DNA of 64,000 bases from Bacillus sp. Marseille-P3661 (GTDB taxonomy: Bacteria > Bacillota > Bacilli > Bacillales > Bacillaceae_J): contig NZ_LT965953.1 in the NCBI RefSeq assembly GCF_900240995.1, positions 1,261,303 to 1,325,302 of the forward strand, in the 5' to 3' direction. A model generated the notes under the pieces. The model did no database searches. It saw only the letters and a list, made by a program, of their open reading frames with translations, and was not told where the DNA came from. Positions 29,569 through 38,232 of this stretch are shown piece by piece (the first letter of the stretch is position 1; every line of letters begins with the position of its first letter). The translations under genes were made by a program, and so were the position numbers.

Positions 29569-30204
29569 TCAGTTTAATCCTTCAAATAGTAATACTCTTG
29601 CTGGAGCAGCATCAACACCGGTTACCTTTATAGGTGCTGCTACCATAAAGTAGTCTCCTGCAGCTATTTCCTTTAATTGTAGTCCCTCAATAACGATAAT
29701 CTGATTTTGAAACAATGTTTGATGTGTCGGGTGGCCAGGCTGTGCACGTTCAATGCCTAATGAATCAATGCCAACACCGCGAATTTGTTTATCTGCAAGG
29801 TATTTCGCTCCTGTTTCCTCCACGTAAATAAATTCAAAATTAAATTGATTATCATATGAATTTTTTGTTTTTAGAAGGACGAAATCATCTTGCTTGATAT
29901 CAAATACTTCAAGATCTTCTTTTGTAACCTTTTCCGAAACATGTGTTAAGTCCAAAACTTTACATGGTCTTACAAGATCTGTAAGTGAAAGTGTTTCAAT
30001 GGTGGCCCCATTATTAAGCATATGAAGAGGGGCATCTACATGAGTACCTGTATGTAAATCAAGGCATAGCCGTGATTCAGTTACATGACCGTTTGTAACT
30101 GTATTTATTTCAGGCTGTTTTTCTGGTTTATTTTTATAAACAGGCATTCCTTCATAAATGGGTGCAGTAATATCATGGACTTTCAAATAAACACAACCTT
30201 TCAA
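29569..30204 (-). CDS. cyclase/KynB-family metal-dependent hydrolase
   Basis: About 205-211 residues of the cyclase (PF04199) superfamily that includes arylformamidase. The signature HTGTHVDAPLHM (near residue 53) holds the metal ligands, and 'GVGIDSLGIERAQPGHPTHQTLF' (in two parts) gives the second half of the site. It probably opens or closes an amide or lactone of a small carboxylate. Start: TTG 30204 after TAGGA or TTG 30186 after AAAGG; the second is closer to family N-termini (KVHDITAP). It follows zwf with a 14-base gap, suggesting cotranscription. Confidence 0.75.
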   Translation of the reverse strand: MKGCVYLKVHDITAPIYEGMPVYKNKPEKQPEINTVTNGHVTESRLCLDLHTGTHVDAPLHMLNNGATIETLSLTDLVRPCKVLDLTHVSEKVTKEDLEVFDIKQDDFVLLKTKNSYDNQFNFEFIYVEETGAKYLADKQIRGVGIDSLGIERAQPGHPTHQTLFQNQIIVIEGLQLKEIAAGDYFMVAAPIKVTGVDAAPARVLLFEGLN

Positions 30205-30218
30205 CGATTTTCCTAGTA

Positions 30219-31721
30219 TTAATTATTATAATTTAACTCATGTATTAATGGCCACCATTTATTGCCATCCCTGTTAAGAAGACTATCAGATTCTTCAGGT
30301 CCTATTGATCCTGCACGGTAAGAATATAAATTATGATCGTCTTTATTCCAAACTTTTGATATTGGATCAACAAACGCCCAAGATAAGGCAACTTCATCCC
30401 AATGAGTAAAATTCGTTGCATCACCTTGAATACAATCATATAACAAACGTTCATATGCTTCAGGTGTATTGATACCACTAATACAATTTTGGCAGTAATC
30501 TAAAGCTATCGGTGCAACTTTATCATCTTCTTCACCAGGTTGTTTTGCATTTAATTGAAGTGTCATTCCTTCATCTGGTTGAATATGGATCGTTAAAATG
30601 TTTGGGAGGTCATTAGTAGTTGAATTGGCGTAAAGATTTACTGGTAAATCTTTAAATTCAACAATTATTCTGGTAGCTTTTTTTCTCATTCTTTTACCAG
30701 TGCGTATGTAAAAAGGAACGCCAGCCCACCGAAAGTTATCTATCATTATTTTACCAGCGACAAACGTTTCCGTCGTGGAATTTAGACTAACGTTTTCCTC
30801 TTGTTTATAGCCAATAACAGGTTGCGCACCAACTTCTCCTTCACAATATTGTGCTCTTACAAAATAGTGATTAACCTCATCCTCGGAAATAGGACGTATG
30901 GATCGTAGCGCTCTAATTTTTTCACTTCTAATTTCGTCTGGTGTCAATCGAATAGGTGGTTCCATAGCAATTAATGCTACCATTTGTAATATATGATTTT
31001 GTACCATGTCTTTAAGTGCGCCTGATTTTTCATAATATCCAGCACGGTCTTCAACTCCGACAGTTTCACTAGAGGTAATTTGAATATTAGATATATATTG
31101 ATTATTCCACAACGGCTCAAAAATACGGTTTGCAAATCGAATCACTTCAATATTTTGTACCATTTCTTTACCTAAATAATGATCTATCCTATAAATTTCA
31201 TGTTCATGAAAAGAGTGACGGATTTGATTATTGAGCTCTTCTGCAGAAGATAAGTTATGACCAAAAGGTTTCTCGATGACAAGCCGTTTCCATCCTGCAG
31301 TTTCTTTTAAACCTTCTGCTTTAATGGAGGAAGAGACTGTACCAAATAAGTCCGGGGCAATTGCTAAATAAAAAAGACGATTACCTCCAGTATTATAAGT
31401 TGTTTCCACTTCATCCACTACGGTTTTTAGTTCTTTATATTTTGCTCGGTCGTTTATATCGACAGCATGATAATAAAAATGGCTTAGAAATTTTTCAAGC
31501 TCACCGCTCACGGCTGATTTAACAGAGGTCTCAATCGATTCTTTTACTTTCGCTCTATACTCCTCATGCGTATAATCACGTCTAGCTGTTCCTACCACAG
31601 CAAAATTATTTTTTAGTTTCCCTTTTTTAAATAAATTATATATTGAAGGATATAATTTTCTATTTGCTAAGTCTCCCGTCGCTCCAAAAAGAATAATGGT
31701 TGTTCTGGTTTCTTGCTGCAT
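30219..31721 (-). CDS. zwf: glucose-6-phosphate 1-dehydrogenase
   Basis: 500 residues; oxidises glucose-6-phosphate with NADP+ at the entry of the pentose phosphate pathway. The dinucleotide site is LFGATGDLANRKLYPS, the active site RIDHYLGKEMVQN holds the catalytic histidine, and 'VEFKDLPVN' and 'FTHWDEVALSWAFVDPI' match the C-terminal domain. ATG 31721 follows AAAGGAG. gnd is not adjacent, unlike some Bacilli. Confidence 0.95.
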   Translation of the reverse strand: MQQETRTTIILFGATGDLANRKLYPSIYNLFKKGKLKNNFAVVGTARRDYTHEEYRAKVKESIETSVKSAVSGELEKFLSHFYYHAVDINDRAKYKELKTVVDEVETTYNTGGNRLFYLAIAPDLFGTVSSSIKAEGLKETAGWKRLVIEKPFGHNLSSAEELNNQIRHSFHEHEIYRIDHYLGKEMVQNIEVIRFANRIFEPLWNNQYISNIQITSSETVGVEDRAGYYEKSGALKDMVQNHILQMVALIAMEPPIRLTPDEIRSEKIRALRSIRPISEDEVNHYFVRAQYCEGEVGAQPVIGYKQEENVSLNSTTETFVAGKIMIDNFRWAGVPFYIRTGKRMRKKATRIIVEFKDLPVNLYANSTTNDLPNILTIHIQPDEGMTLQLNAKQPGEEDDKVAPIALDYCQNCISGINTPEAYERLLYDCIQGDATNFTHWDEVALSWAFVDPISKVWNKDDHNLYSYRAGSIGPEESDSLLNRDGNKWWPLIHELNYNN

Positions 31722-31935
31722 TATTTTATTCGCTCCTTTAAGTCATTTGGTCATTTTTTTATGCTTAGGTATATTATACCCAGTTAATGAGTGCACCATT
31801 TGTTTATCAATAATTACTTTGAATAACCAAAAGTAAGTATATTATTTACTTATTTGGGGAGTTTGTCCATTAAAAACAATATTAGTATGAAACTTAATAA
31901 AAAAGTGCAAACTATCGAAAAAGGAGTTGATTAAC

Positions 31936-32097
31936 ATGCATGAAAAAGTACTAGCGTGGAAGTCTGAGTTAGAAACAGAAAGAGCAACGCTTTTAGATTT
32001 ACAAGGAAGCGGTGACTTTACAGAAGAACATGCTGGACGATTAAATAATATTGAATCAATGTTAGATCAAATTGTAGTTAATCAACACTTTTGGTAA
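31936..32097 (+). CDS. small acidic helical protein, unknown
   Basis: 53 residues, ATG with AAGGAG 7 bases upstream and a perfect hairpin 12 bases after the stop. The sequence is one amphipathic helix pair ('VLAWKSELETERATLLDL', 'RLNNIESMLDQIVVNQHFW'). No family recognised; gene signals are strong. Confidence 0.6.
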   Translation: MHEKVLAWKSELETERATLLDLQGSGDFTEEHAGRLNNIESMLDQIVVNQHFW

Positions 32098-32108
32098 AGT
32101 TATAAGTA

Positions 32109-32141
32109 CTAAGGCTCCCGTTAAGATAGCGGGAGCCTTAG
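32109..32141. terminator. bidirectional terminator
   Basis: CTAAGGCTCCCG pairs with CGGGAGCCTTAG (12 bp, 9-base loop), between a plus-strand and a minus-strand small gene. Confidence 0.75.
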
Positions 32142-32152
32142 TATTATTATAA

Positions 32153-32311
32153 TTATTTATCATAACGTTGACGAGCTGTATGTTCTGAAGCATTAAACTG
32201 CTTACTGGTTGTAACTTCAGCAAATTCATTGCCAAACTCTTCCGCAAGTATATTTTTAGGGACCGAACTTTTTTTAGCACTAGGATTACTTGTATGTTGT
32301 TTCTTGGACAT
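32153..32311 (-). CDS. gamma-type SASP-like small protein
   Basis: 52 residues with ATG behind TTGGAGGTAAA. The central 'LAEEFGNEFAEVTT' recalls the EFGTEFASET repeat of gamma-type small acid-soluble spore proteins (SspE type), here as a single copy, and the ends are basic. Such proteins are amino-acid stores degraded at germination. The assignment rests on this short motif only. Confidence 0.5.
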   Translation of the reverse strand: MSKKQHTSNPSAKKSSVPKNILAEEFGNEFAEVTTSKQFNASEHTARQRYDK

Positions 32312-32462
32312 ATTTCTTTACCTCCAATTGATAATAATTGGACCTTAAGAGGTCAATTACTATCATCACCAAAACAAAATAATCTATGATGGTATAAGGT
32401 GGAAATATTTTAGCTATAGAAATGTACATATAAAAAAACAACAGAACAAAGTCTGTTGTTAC

Positions 32463-33884
32463 TTATATAAGGAACATGGCGAAAATAGTTGTGACAACTA
32501 AACCAATTATAACAGGCAGTAGGTTCCTTCTTGCCAGTTCAAATGGATCAACCCCACAGATGGCGGCAGCCGGAATTAGTGCCCATGGTACAAGTGTACC
32601 ACCACCCACCCAGATAGCTGCAATTTGACCTAGTGCTGTTAAAGTTGCTGCGCCTGCCCCTATTGCGGTAGCAAACAACTGAGCTAATGAACCAGCTAAT
32701 GAAATTCCTGAAAAACCAGAACCATCTAACCCGGTAATCGCACCTACTGTTGTTAGTGTAATGGCTGCAATTTGTTCATTTAGTGGTACCACATTTGCTA
32801 AAGCAATACCTAAATCATTAACAATACCTTGTGATTGGGAAGGTAGAAAGTCGCCAATTATTTTGCCAAAACCAGAATCGCCTAAATAGAAAAATGCTGC
32901 AATTGGAATAACAGGACCAAACACTTTAAATCCGAATTGAAATCCTTCAATTAAATATGAGGTTGTTTCTTCGAAGCCTTTGTTTTTGTGTGCAAGTATA
33001 CTGATAAGAATTAAAATGAAAATTGCAGTACCACCCACGAGTGCGGTAGCATCTCCACCTTGTAGATTTAATATCGACATTGCTGCAACGTCGAGTAAGA
33101 ATAATATTGGGATTAGGAAAGATAGAAGTTTTTTAATTCCTGGGGATAATAATGCTTTTAACTGTTCTTTTTCTTTTTTAGATATATGTTGGTCTAGCGT
33201 ACTTTCACCTAGTGCTGTATCTTCAGCTTTGAGCAAGCCTTTTTTCATATCCCTTTTTAAGAAAATAAAGGCCATAACGGTTGTAACAACACCCATTATG
33301 ATGACGAGCGGTATACTAGCCTCAATAACTTCTCCTACAGGGATACCTGCTGCGTCAGCAGTTAGTTTTGGGGCCCCTTGGATAATAAAGTCACCAGATA
33401 GAGCAATACCGTGGCCGAATAAGTTCATAGCCATGGCAACGCCTAAAGCAGGTAAGCCAACACGAATAGCAACTGGCAGTAGAACTGCACCTAATAAAGC
33501 GACCGCTGGAGACGGCCAGAAAAACCAGGAAATTACCATCATTAAAATTCCGATGGTCCAATAAGCTAATGCTGGAGTTCGAATTAATTTTGTAAACGGT
33601 GAAATCATAACATCATTTATACCCGTTCTTGTTAGTGCCTTACTCATGGACACTATAATTGAAATGACCAGAATGGTGCCCAGTAGTTCTGTTATTGCGA
33701 AAATGAAACTGTTGAATATACTACTTATGGAAGCGCTTAATGATTGGGTTGCTGTAAATCCTAAAACAAAAATGCCGACTATACAAATAAGAGTAGTATC
33801 TCTGCGCATGACCATAAAACCGATTATTAATAAAATAAAGGCAACGTATATCCAATGAAGAGCTGTTAACTCAATAATCATCAT
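32463..33884 (-). CDS. ion-transporter superfamily permease, substrate unknown
   Basis: 473 residues with about 12 membrane helices and two hairpin-like hydrophobic repeats ('GILMMVISWFFWPSPAVALL' near 110 and 'GAGAATLTALGQIAAIWVGG' near 405), the layout of gluconate/C4-dicarboxylate (IT superfamily) carriers. A hydrophilic cytoplasmic loop near residues 205-240 splits the halves. It lies alone, so neighbours give no substrate. GGAGGG precedes the ATG pair. It could equally be a sodium/organic acid symporter. Confidence 0.6.
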   Translation of the reverse strand: MMIIELTALHWIYVAFILLIIGFMVMRRDTTLICIVGIFVLGFTATQSLSASISSIFNSFIFAITELLGTILVISIIVSMSKALTRTGINDVMISPFTKLIRTPALAYWTIGILMMVISWFFWPSPAVALLGAVLLPVAIRVGLPALGVAMAMNLFGHGIALSGDFIIQGAPKLTADAAGIPVGEVIEASIPLVIIMGVVTTVMAFIFLKRDMKKGLLKAEDTALGESTLDQHISKKEKEQLKALLSPGIKKLLSFLIPILFLLDVAAMSILNLQGGDATALVGGTAIFILILISILAHKNKGFEETTSYLIEGFQFGFKVFGPVIPIAAFFYLGDSGFGKIIGDFLPSQSQGIVNDLGIALANVVPLNEQIAAITLTTVGAITGLDGSGFSGISLAGSLAQLFATAIGAGAATLTALGQIAAIWVGGGTLVPWALIPAAAICGVDPFELARRNLLPVIIGLVVTTIFAMFLI

Positions 33885-34009
33885 CTTCCCTCCTAATAAA
33901 GGTTATATACCTTAAAATGTAATATAGGATATGTAGGGAAAATTAAGGAGTTACATGTATTGGAAAATATTTTTAGCCAAAACAATGGATTATCATAGGA
34001 GGAACTATT

Positions 34010-34411
34010 ATGCTCTTTAAAAGAAACATAATGACAACCGAAAGAGATGATATGATAGAAATTACAGATGAAATAAAGAATATAGTAAATAGTCAGTCTG
34101 TAAAGAATGGGGTGGTATATATTTACTGTCCTCATACTACCGCAGGCATTACAATTAATGAAAATGCAGACCCTGATGTTGTTCATGATATGTTAATGGT
34201 TTTAGATGAAGTATATCCATGGAATCATAAAAAGTATCTCCACGCAGAAGGAAACTCCGCCTCACATCTGAAGGCATCTACCATAGGTTCTTCTCAAGTA
34301 ATCGTGATCGAAAATGGCAACTTAATTCTCGGAACGTGGCAAGGTGTCTATTTTTGTGAGTTCGATGGTCCGAGATCTCGATCATATTTCGTGAAAATAA
34401 TGAAAGACTAA
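34010..34411 (+). CDS. YjbQ-family protein (UPF0047)
   Basis: 133 residues. 'YIYCPHTTAGITINENADPDV' (in parts) and 'HLKASTIGSSQVIVIENG' with 'LGTWQGVYFCEFDGPR' are the conserved segments of the YjbQ/UPF0047 family, for which a weak secondary thiamine-phosphate synthase activity is reported. The conserved histidines and aspartates are present. ATAGGAGG precedes ATG 34010. Confidence 0.85.
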   Translation: MLFKRNIMTTERDDMIEITDEIKNIVNSQSVKNGVVYIYCPHTTAGITINENADPDVVHDMLMVLDEVYPWNHKKYLHAEGNSASHLKASTIGSSQVIVIENGNLILGTWQGVYFCEFDGPRSRSYFVKIMKD

Positions 34412-34498
34412 ACTAGCTTTTTACAATATAAGTCATACATACTTTAATCGATAATGTACATAATTTAGAGTGAATCCATTGTTGAGGGGTGAATTGTT

Positions 34499-34726
34499 AT
34501 GGGGCACGAAAAAGATTACGATAGACGTGAGGTAGACGGAACTGATGAGCTTCTCGATCTGCTAGAAAGTTCGTATGAAATAGAAAACGAGTTAATGCGT
34601 ACGTATTTAATTGCAGCGGAACGGATTCATGAAAATGAAGAACTAAAGCTTCGTTTGCGGAATTTTGCAGAAGGTAATGCAAAACGAACTCGGCAGCTTT
34701 TAGATGAAATAGATGAGCTCCAATAA
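34499..34726 (+). CDS. small helical protein, unknown
   Basis: 75 acidic residues forming two long helices ('TDELLDLLESSYEIENELMR', 'KLRLRNFAEGNAKRTRQLL'). ATG follows GAGGGGTG and a terminator hairpin lies 30 bases past the stop. No family recognised; the helix pattern resembles half of a ferritin-like bundle but the metal ligands are not convincing. Confidence 0.55.
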   Translation: MGHEKDYDRREVDGTDELLDLLESSYEIENELMRTYLIAAERIHENEELKLRLRNFAEGNAKRTRQLLDEIDELQ

Positions 34727-34756
34727 ACATTAACTTATAAAGAACATTAAAATAAT

Positions 34757-34778
34757 ACCCTATTCAATAGAGTAGGGT
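34757..34778 (+). terminator. short terminator hairpin
   Basis: ACCCTATTC-AATA-GAGTAGGGT (9 bp, one T-G) followed by TTATTTG, 30 bases after the small helical gene. Confidence 0.6.
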
Positions 34779-34810
34779 TTATTTGCATTTAAGAGGTCAT
34801 TGTACAAGCG

Positions 34811-34841
34811 AAAATAGTGCAGACAGAGTCTGCACTATTTT
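34811..34841. terminator. bidirectional terminator hairpin
   Basis: AAAATAGTGCAGAC and its exact complement flank a 3-base loop; the outer A/T ends allow termination on both strands. It closes the minus-strand gene ending at 34863. Confidence 0.75.
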
Positions 34842-34862
34842 GACGCTTTCACCCTTAAACCC

Positions 34863-35072
34863 TTAACGTGGTCCTTTGACAAAATGACTTTTAGCATTTT
34901 TAGGTTCAGAGCTACGCTTTCTCCCATGCTTTTTTTGCTTTTTAACAACTTGATCTTCTTCTTTAACATCAGTTACAAATTCTTCGGCTATCTCAGTTTC
35001 AGGGGTTTTAAGATGTCTAGCTTGTTTTTGTTGTGCCTCATGATGACCTGCCGATGTTTTAGTTCTAGCCAT
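34863..35072 (-). CDS. small very basic protein, possibly spore-associated
   Basis: 69 residues, many Lys/Arg/His ('GHHEAQQKQARHLK', 'VVKKQKKHGRKRSS'). The ATG has GGAGGG upstream. It lies 11 bases after another small basic gene on the same strand, so the two form an operon. A DNA-binding or spore-core role is suggested only by composition. Confidence 0.6.
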   Translation of the reverse strand: MARTKTSAGHHEAQQKQARHLKTPETEIAEEFVTDVKEEDQVVKKQKKHGRKRSSEPKNAKSHFVKGPR

Positions 35073-35083
35073 GGCTATCCCTC

Positions 35084-35224
35084 CTACTTTGTCTTTTTAG
35101 CTTTTTTTAGTTGATTTATCTGTGTAGCTGCCTGATGCGTACCGCCACCTAATTCATTTCCTAACTCAAGATTTGTCATGTCTTTTCCTTGAACCTTTTT
35201 CGTTTTGTTATTTCTCCTTGCCAT
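35084..35224 (-). CDS. gamma-type SASP-like small protein
   Basis: 46 residues: MARRNNKTKKVQGKDM then 'NLELGNELGGGTHQAATQIN' and a Lys-rich end. The 'LELGNELGG' segment looks like the degenerate gamma-type spore protein repeat. GGAG lies upstream of the ATG at 35224. First gene of a two-gene minus-strand unit. Confidence 0.5.
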   Translation of the reverse strand: MARRNNKTKKVQGKDMTNLELGNELGGGTHQAATQINQLKKAKKTK

Positions 35225-35363
35225 AAGCACACTCCTTTTGAGGAATATCACCGTTAGTATGTGAAGATGAGAAGAAAAATATTTTAAGAAGAAATAAAAA
35301 AACCCCGACTACCGTCTAACAGGTTTACTTCAGAGGTGCAAACATTGTAAAACACATAGGAAA

Positions 35364-35403
35364 GCGCACTTGAATTCACTTTATAATTCACAGTGCGTTT
35401 TTT
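35364..35403 (+). terminator. terminator-like hairpin
   Basis: CGCACT pairs with AGTGCG, with an inner GAATT/AATTC stem, and is followed by six T residues. No plus-strand gene ends nearby, so it may end an unrecognised short transcript. Confidence 0.5.
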
Positions 35404-35550
35404 ATTGATTTATAAACATGTTGGCGAATTTTAATAACTTATCGTCTCCTAATTCACATAGTAAATCACAGGGTATGAAATAAATATTGGAGGGTGCTTG
35501 ATTTTGAGATTTAGTATGTAGATTATAATTGAGTAACCAGAGTTATTAAT

Positions 35551-35740
35551 AATAAGCGGAGATTTTTCGGTTAAACAGCAGGATAGAGCTTGGTTTGGGG
35601 TATATAAGCGGAGATTTTCCGATTAAGCAAAGCAAAGGTACCCATTTTTACGTTTTTCGAGTAAATAGGCGGAATCTTTCCGTCTATTTAAGCTATTTTC
35701 AGTGCTATTTCCTAATTAAGCGAAATTTCTCCGCTTATAT
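35551..35740. repeat. four-copy palindromic intergenic repeat
   Basis: Four imperfect palindromes of about 25 bp share the core GCGGA-(G)ATTTTTCCG: 35551-35574, 35603-35627, 35663-35689 and 35713-35740 (inverted orientation of the arms). Centres are 51-62 bases apart. The 715-base gap 35225-35939 otherwise holds only two hairpins and no convincing gene. Confidence 0.65.
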
Positions 35741-35808
35741 ATCAAACTCGCTTTGGCATCTAATGAAATTGGACAACTTACGGGTTGTTTCGGGAAAAAA
35801 TGAAAATT

Positions 35809-35846
35809 AAAAAGGGCTTAGAGATATTGCATCTCTAAGCCTTTTT
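35809..35846. terminator. bidirectional terminator
   Basis: AAAAAGGGCTTAGAGAT and ATCTCTAAGCCTTTTT pair around ATTGC. It faces the end of the siroheme-type dehydrogenase gene, whose transcript would meet it only after about 90 bases. Confidence 0.65.
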
Positions 35847-35939
35847 ACTGTGAAGTTTATGTGATTAGCTATTTGATTCAGTCTGCGATTTACCGTTTTA
35901 CACCTCACAAGTAAACCCGTTAAAAATGGAGGGGAATAG

Positions 35940-36569
35940 TCATTTAGATAGATTCAACATTTTTTTCAAATTTGCTAATTCATTGTTTTGAGCTTGAGGA
36001 TCTAGTCTGAATCGATTATCTAAAAGATTTTCTAGTCGTTCTTGTTTTTCATCAGTTGGAATGGGAAGATTTTTAATTATTTTCCGGCAGCGCGTTAAAA
36101 ACTCCGTATATACCTCCCAGGATTCATCAAATTGTAATTCCATTTGTTTTTTTATTTTTTTCGTCAGTTTGGGACTAGCACCATTTGTTGAGATGGCAAC
36201 TTGAAGATGGCCACGACGAAGTGTTGCTGGAAAAAGAACATTTCCTTCTTCTTGTTCATCAACCACACATAGAAGTTGATTGGGAAGAACATTTTCCGCT
36301 AAACTTTGATTCGTTGACCGGTCATTGGTCGCTAAAATCACCAAAAAAGCATCTAAAAAATCGTCACATTCCGCCTTGCGTTCAATCAAACGAAACCCTA
36401 GATTTCGTGAAAGCTCCTCGACCTCTTCACAGAACTCTGGTGCGATAAAGGTGATTTGGGCTTGTTCCTGAGCAAGTGCCCTAGCCTTCCTTGCTGCAAT
36501 CTTGCCACCACCAGCAATTATCACTGTTTTCCCTGAAAAGTTAATGAATAATGGTTGAATGTCCAACAC
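35940..36569 (-). CDS. precorrin-2 dehydrogenase / siroheme synthase N-terminal type
   Basis: 209 residues. The NAD-binding loop VIIAGGGKIAARKARAL opens the protein, and 'NVLFPATLRRGHLQVAISTNGASPKL' (in parts, residues 105-132) is the Met8/CysG-N core. It oxidises precorrin-2 to sirohydrochlorin and may chelate iron. The first codons (MLDIQPLFINFSGK) are partly duplicated at 37223-37276. No sulfate or nitrite reduction genes adjoin, unlike B. subtilis ylnF. Confidence 0.85.
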   Translation of the reverse strand: MLDIQPLFINFSGKTVIIAGGGKIAARKARALAQEQAQITFIAPEFCEEVEELSRNLGFRLIERKAECDDFLDAFLVILATNDRSTNQSLAENVLPNQLLCVVDEQEEGNVLFPATLRRGHLQVAISTNGASPKLTKKIKKQMELQFDESWEVYTEFLTRCRKIIKNLPIPTDEKQERLENLLDNRFRLDPQAQNNELANLKKMLNLSK

Positions 36570-36588
36570 CTCACAAACGTAGCATTTA

Positions 36589-36628
36589 GGTGCCTGTCAC
36601 TTGTCGAATTCGACAAGTGACAGGCACC
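36589..36628. repeat. 40-bp perfect palindrome
   Basis: GGTGCCTGTCACTTGTCGAA is followed by its exact complement, centred on an EcoRI-type GAATTC. REP-like palindromes with GTGCCTG arms are dispersed in Bacillus. It lies 20 bases upstream of the preceding minus-strand gene and could fold as a long hairpin in either transcript. Confidence 0.75.
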
Positions 36629-36713
36629 ACATGGGACAGAGGACAGAGGATAGAGGGATAGGTCAATTGTAGCAAAAAACAACAGGACAATGTGCATAAT
36701 CCCTATGAAGCCC

Positions 36714-37121
36714 TTAGTCTCTTAGTTCATATGCTTTATCTATAAAACAAGTAATTTTTTCAAGATCATCTACCCAATCTAATCGAATAAATACCTCATG
36801 AACTTTCTCTGTCATTTGATTTTCATTTCTACTATATTTTTCACCCTAGATATGGTCTACATCTATTTGCATTTCGATCCCGAGTTTTTCTTCCCTCTTT
36901 CCTAAGTGCAAGATTAACATCGCTACTCCACGAATCACAGCCAATGTAGCAAATTTATTTGTATTACTTCCATCATTTCTAATTTTTTTATACCCTATTG
37001 TGAATACTTTGTCAGCATAGTGTCTAGCCACTTCATATTTATTAGATATATATGTATCTATAACCAGACCTTTAAATTCTTCCTTTTTAAATGCATCTTG
37101 TAAACTCTTACTAGTAGGCAT
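36714..37121 (-). pseudogene. unknown protein gene interrupted by an in-frame amber codon
   Basis: From ATG 37121 the frame encodes 91 residues ending 'MQIDVDHI', then TAG at 36846-36848, and continues in the same frame for 43 more residues ('GEKYSRNENQMTEKVHEVFI' onward, ending KAYELRD) to a TAA at 36714. The continuation is compositionally protein-like, so this is a roughly 135-residue gene with one nonsense change, or a sequencing error. I do not recognise the family. Confidence 0.6.
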
Positions 37122-37222
37122 CTTTTAGCAACTCCTTTGGTGTAATCTAGTTGAAAAAATTTGCCTGGCCAACAGAATATTAATGCTTTACTTGACCGGG
37201 GGTCAGGCAACTTAGCCAATAA

Positions 37223-37276
37223 TAATCACTATTTTCCCTGTTAAGTTAATGAATAATGGTTGAACGTCAAACACTA
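37223..37276 (-). repeat. duplicated 5' fragment of the siroheme-type gene
   Basis: About 53 bases match 36518-36570 (start of the precorrin-2 dehydrogenase gene) at more than 85 percent identity. The copy is cut off from any longer homology and joins directly to the Rpn-like gene at 37285. The interval between the two copies holds the palindrome and the interrupted gene. Confidence 0.7.
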
Positions 37277-37284
37277 CCCAAACG

Positions 37285-38232
37285 TCATCTATCAAATCGT
37301 AATTTTTCGATTTCAACTTCACTAAGCTTGGTAATTTTTGCAATTAAGGCTATATTCAAACCTTCCTCAAGCATTTTTAAGGCAATTTCTTGTTTTTCTT
37401 CAAGTTTTCCCTTTTGTTTGCCTTCTTTTATTCCCTCTATTATTCCTTCTTCTTTTCCTTTTCTTCTCTCACCCTCAAGATTACTCAATAGATCACGTAA
37501 CTCTTTTGCTTTCGCGTCATACAGTGTACGATTTTCTTTATTTGCACTTAAAGTTTCCCATTCAATGAGCGCTTCCCTAACCCGCTCCTTGTCCATCGCC
37601 CATTCCTCCAGTTCTAATAATAAATCACTATTTGTTTTTTTCTTTCGATAGTCAGATGCTGTAAGCATAATTAACCACGGTAATTCAGTATTTTTTTCCT
37701 GATTTTTCATTTGCCGACGATATTTCTTCCATTGTACCATGAAAGTGCTTAAATCAAACACATGGAATTCGAGATATTCCGACCACAGAAAATGGTCTGT
37801 ATCTTCTTTAATATGAAATATTGTGTGGAATAGATCTGTTTCTGATGGGAAAAGCGGATAATTTAGGATAGAGATCATGATTGTGGGTTTTAACATTGTA
37901 TAGGGCTGTCCCGAGTGGATGGAAGAGGAGTATGTTTTAGCCCAATAATATAGAATACGCTCTGGCATATCATGTTGATTTACAACTTGAATCTCAACAT
38001 TAATTCTTTCACCTACTGCGGTTAGAACTAAAAAATCAAGGCGTGCTGATTTACCATCTACCATATCTTTTATGATTTCATTATTCTCAAAAGTTAAATC
38101 AGTAATCTTGGATCCATTAGTTCTTCCTAATAAATCATTTAAAAATGCAATTGTAATATGTTTCCGACTTGGCTGACCAAATAATTGCTTAAACATAAAA
38201 TCAAGTTTTAAATCAAGATACTCTTTTGTCAT
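37285..38232 (-). CDS. Rpn-like PD-(D/E)XK nuclease, family A copy 1
   Basis: 315 residues; the 'PD-(D/E)XK nuclease family transposase' (PDDEXK_2, Rpn/YhgA-like) family. Catalytic residues are visible: Asp66 in ARLDFLV, Glu80 and Gln82 in NVEIQV. The C-terminal third is helical with the KEEG-IIEG-IKEG coiled segment and a final LSEVEIEKLR helix. Related E. coli Rpn proteins are DNases that promote RecA-independent gene transfer. AAAGGAAG precedes the ATG. An internal GGAGG with ATG at 37596 could start a 103-residue C-terminal product. Two further family A copies lie at 42323 and 47491. Confidence 0.85.
   Translation of the reverse strand: MTKEYLDLKLDFMFKQLFGQPSRKHITIAFLNDLLGRTNGSKITDLTFENNEIIKDMVDGKSARLDFLVLTAVGERINVEIQVVNQHDMPERILYYWAKTYSSSIHSGQPYTMLKPTIMISILNYPLFPSETDLFHTIFHIKEDTDHFLWSEYLEFHVFDLSTFMVQWKKYRRQMKNQEKNTELPWLIMLTASDYRKKKTNSDLLLELEEWAMDKERVREALIEWETLSANKENRTLYDAKAKELRDLLSNLEGERRKGKEEGIIEGIKEGKQKGKLEEKQEIALKMLEEGLNIALIAKITKLSEVEIEKLRFDR

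Noticed and set aside
35595-35810. Open frame of about 70 codons across the palindromic repeats
   Set aside because: No ribosome site, spans three repeat units and has no protein-like composition.
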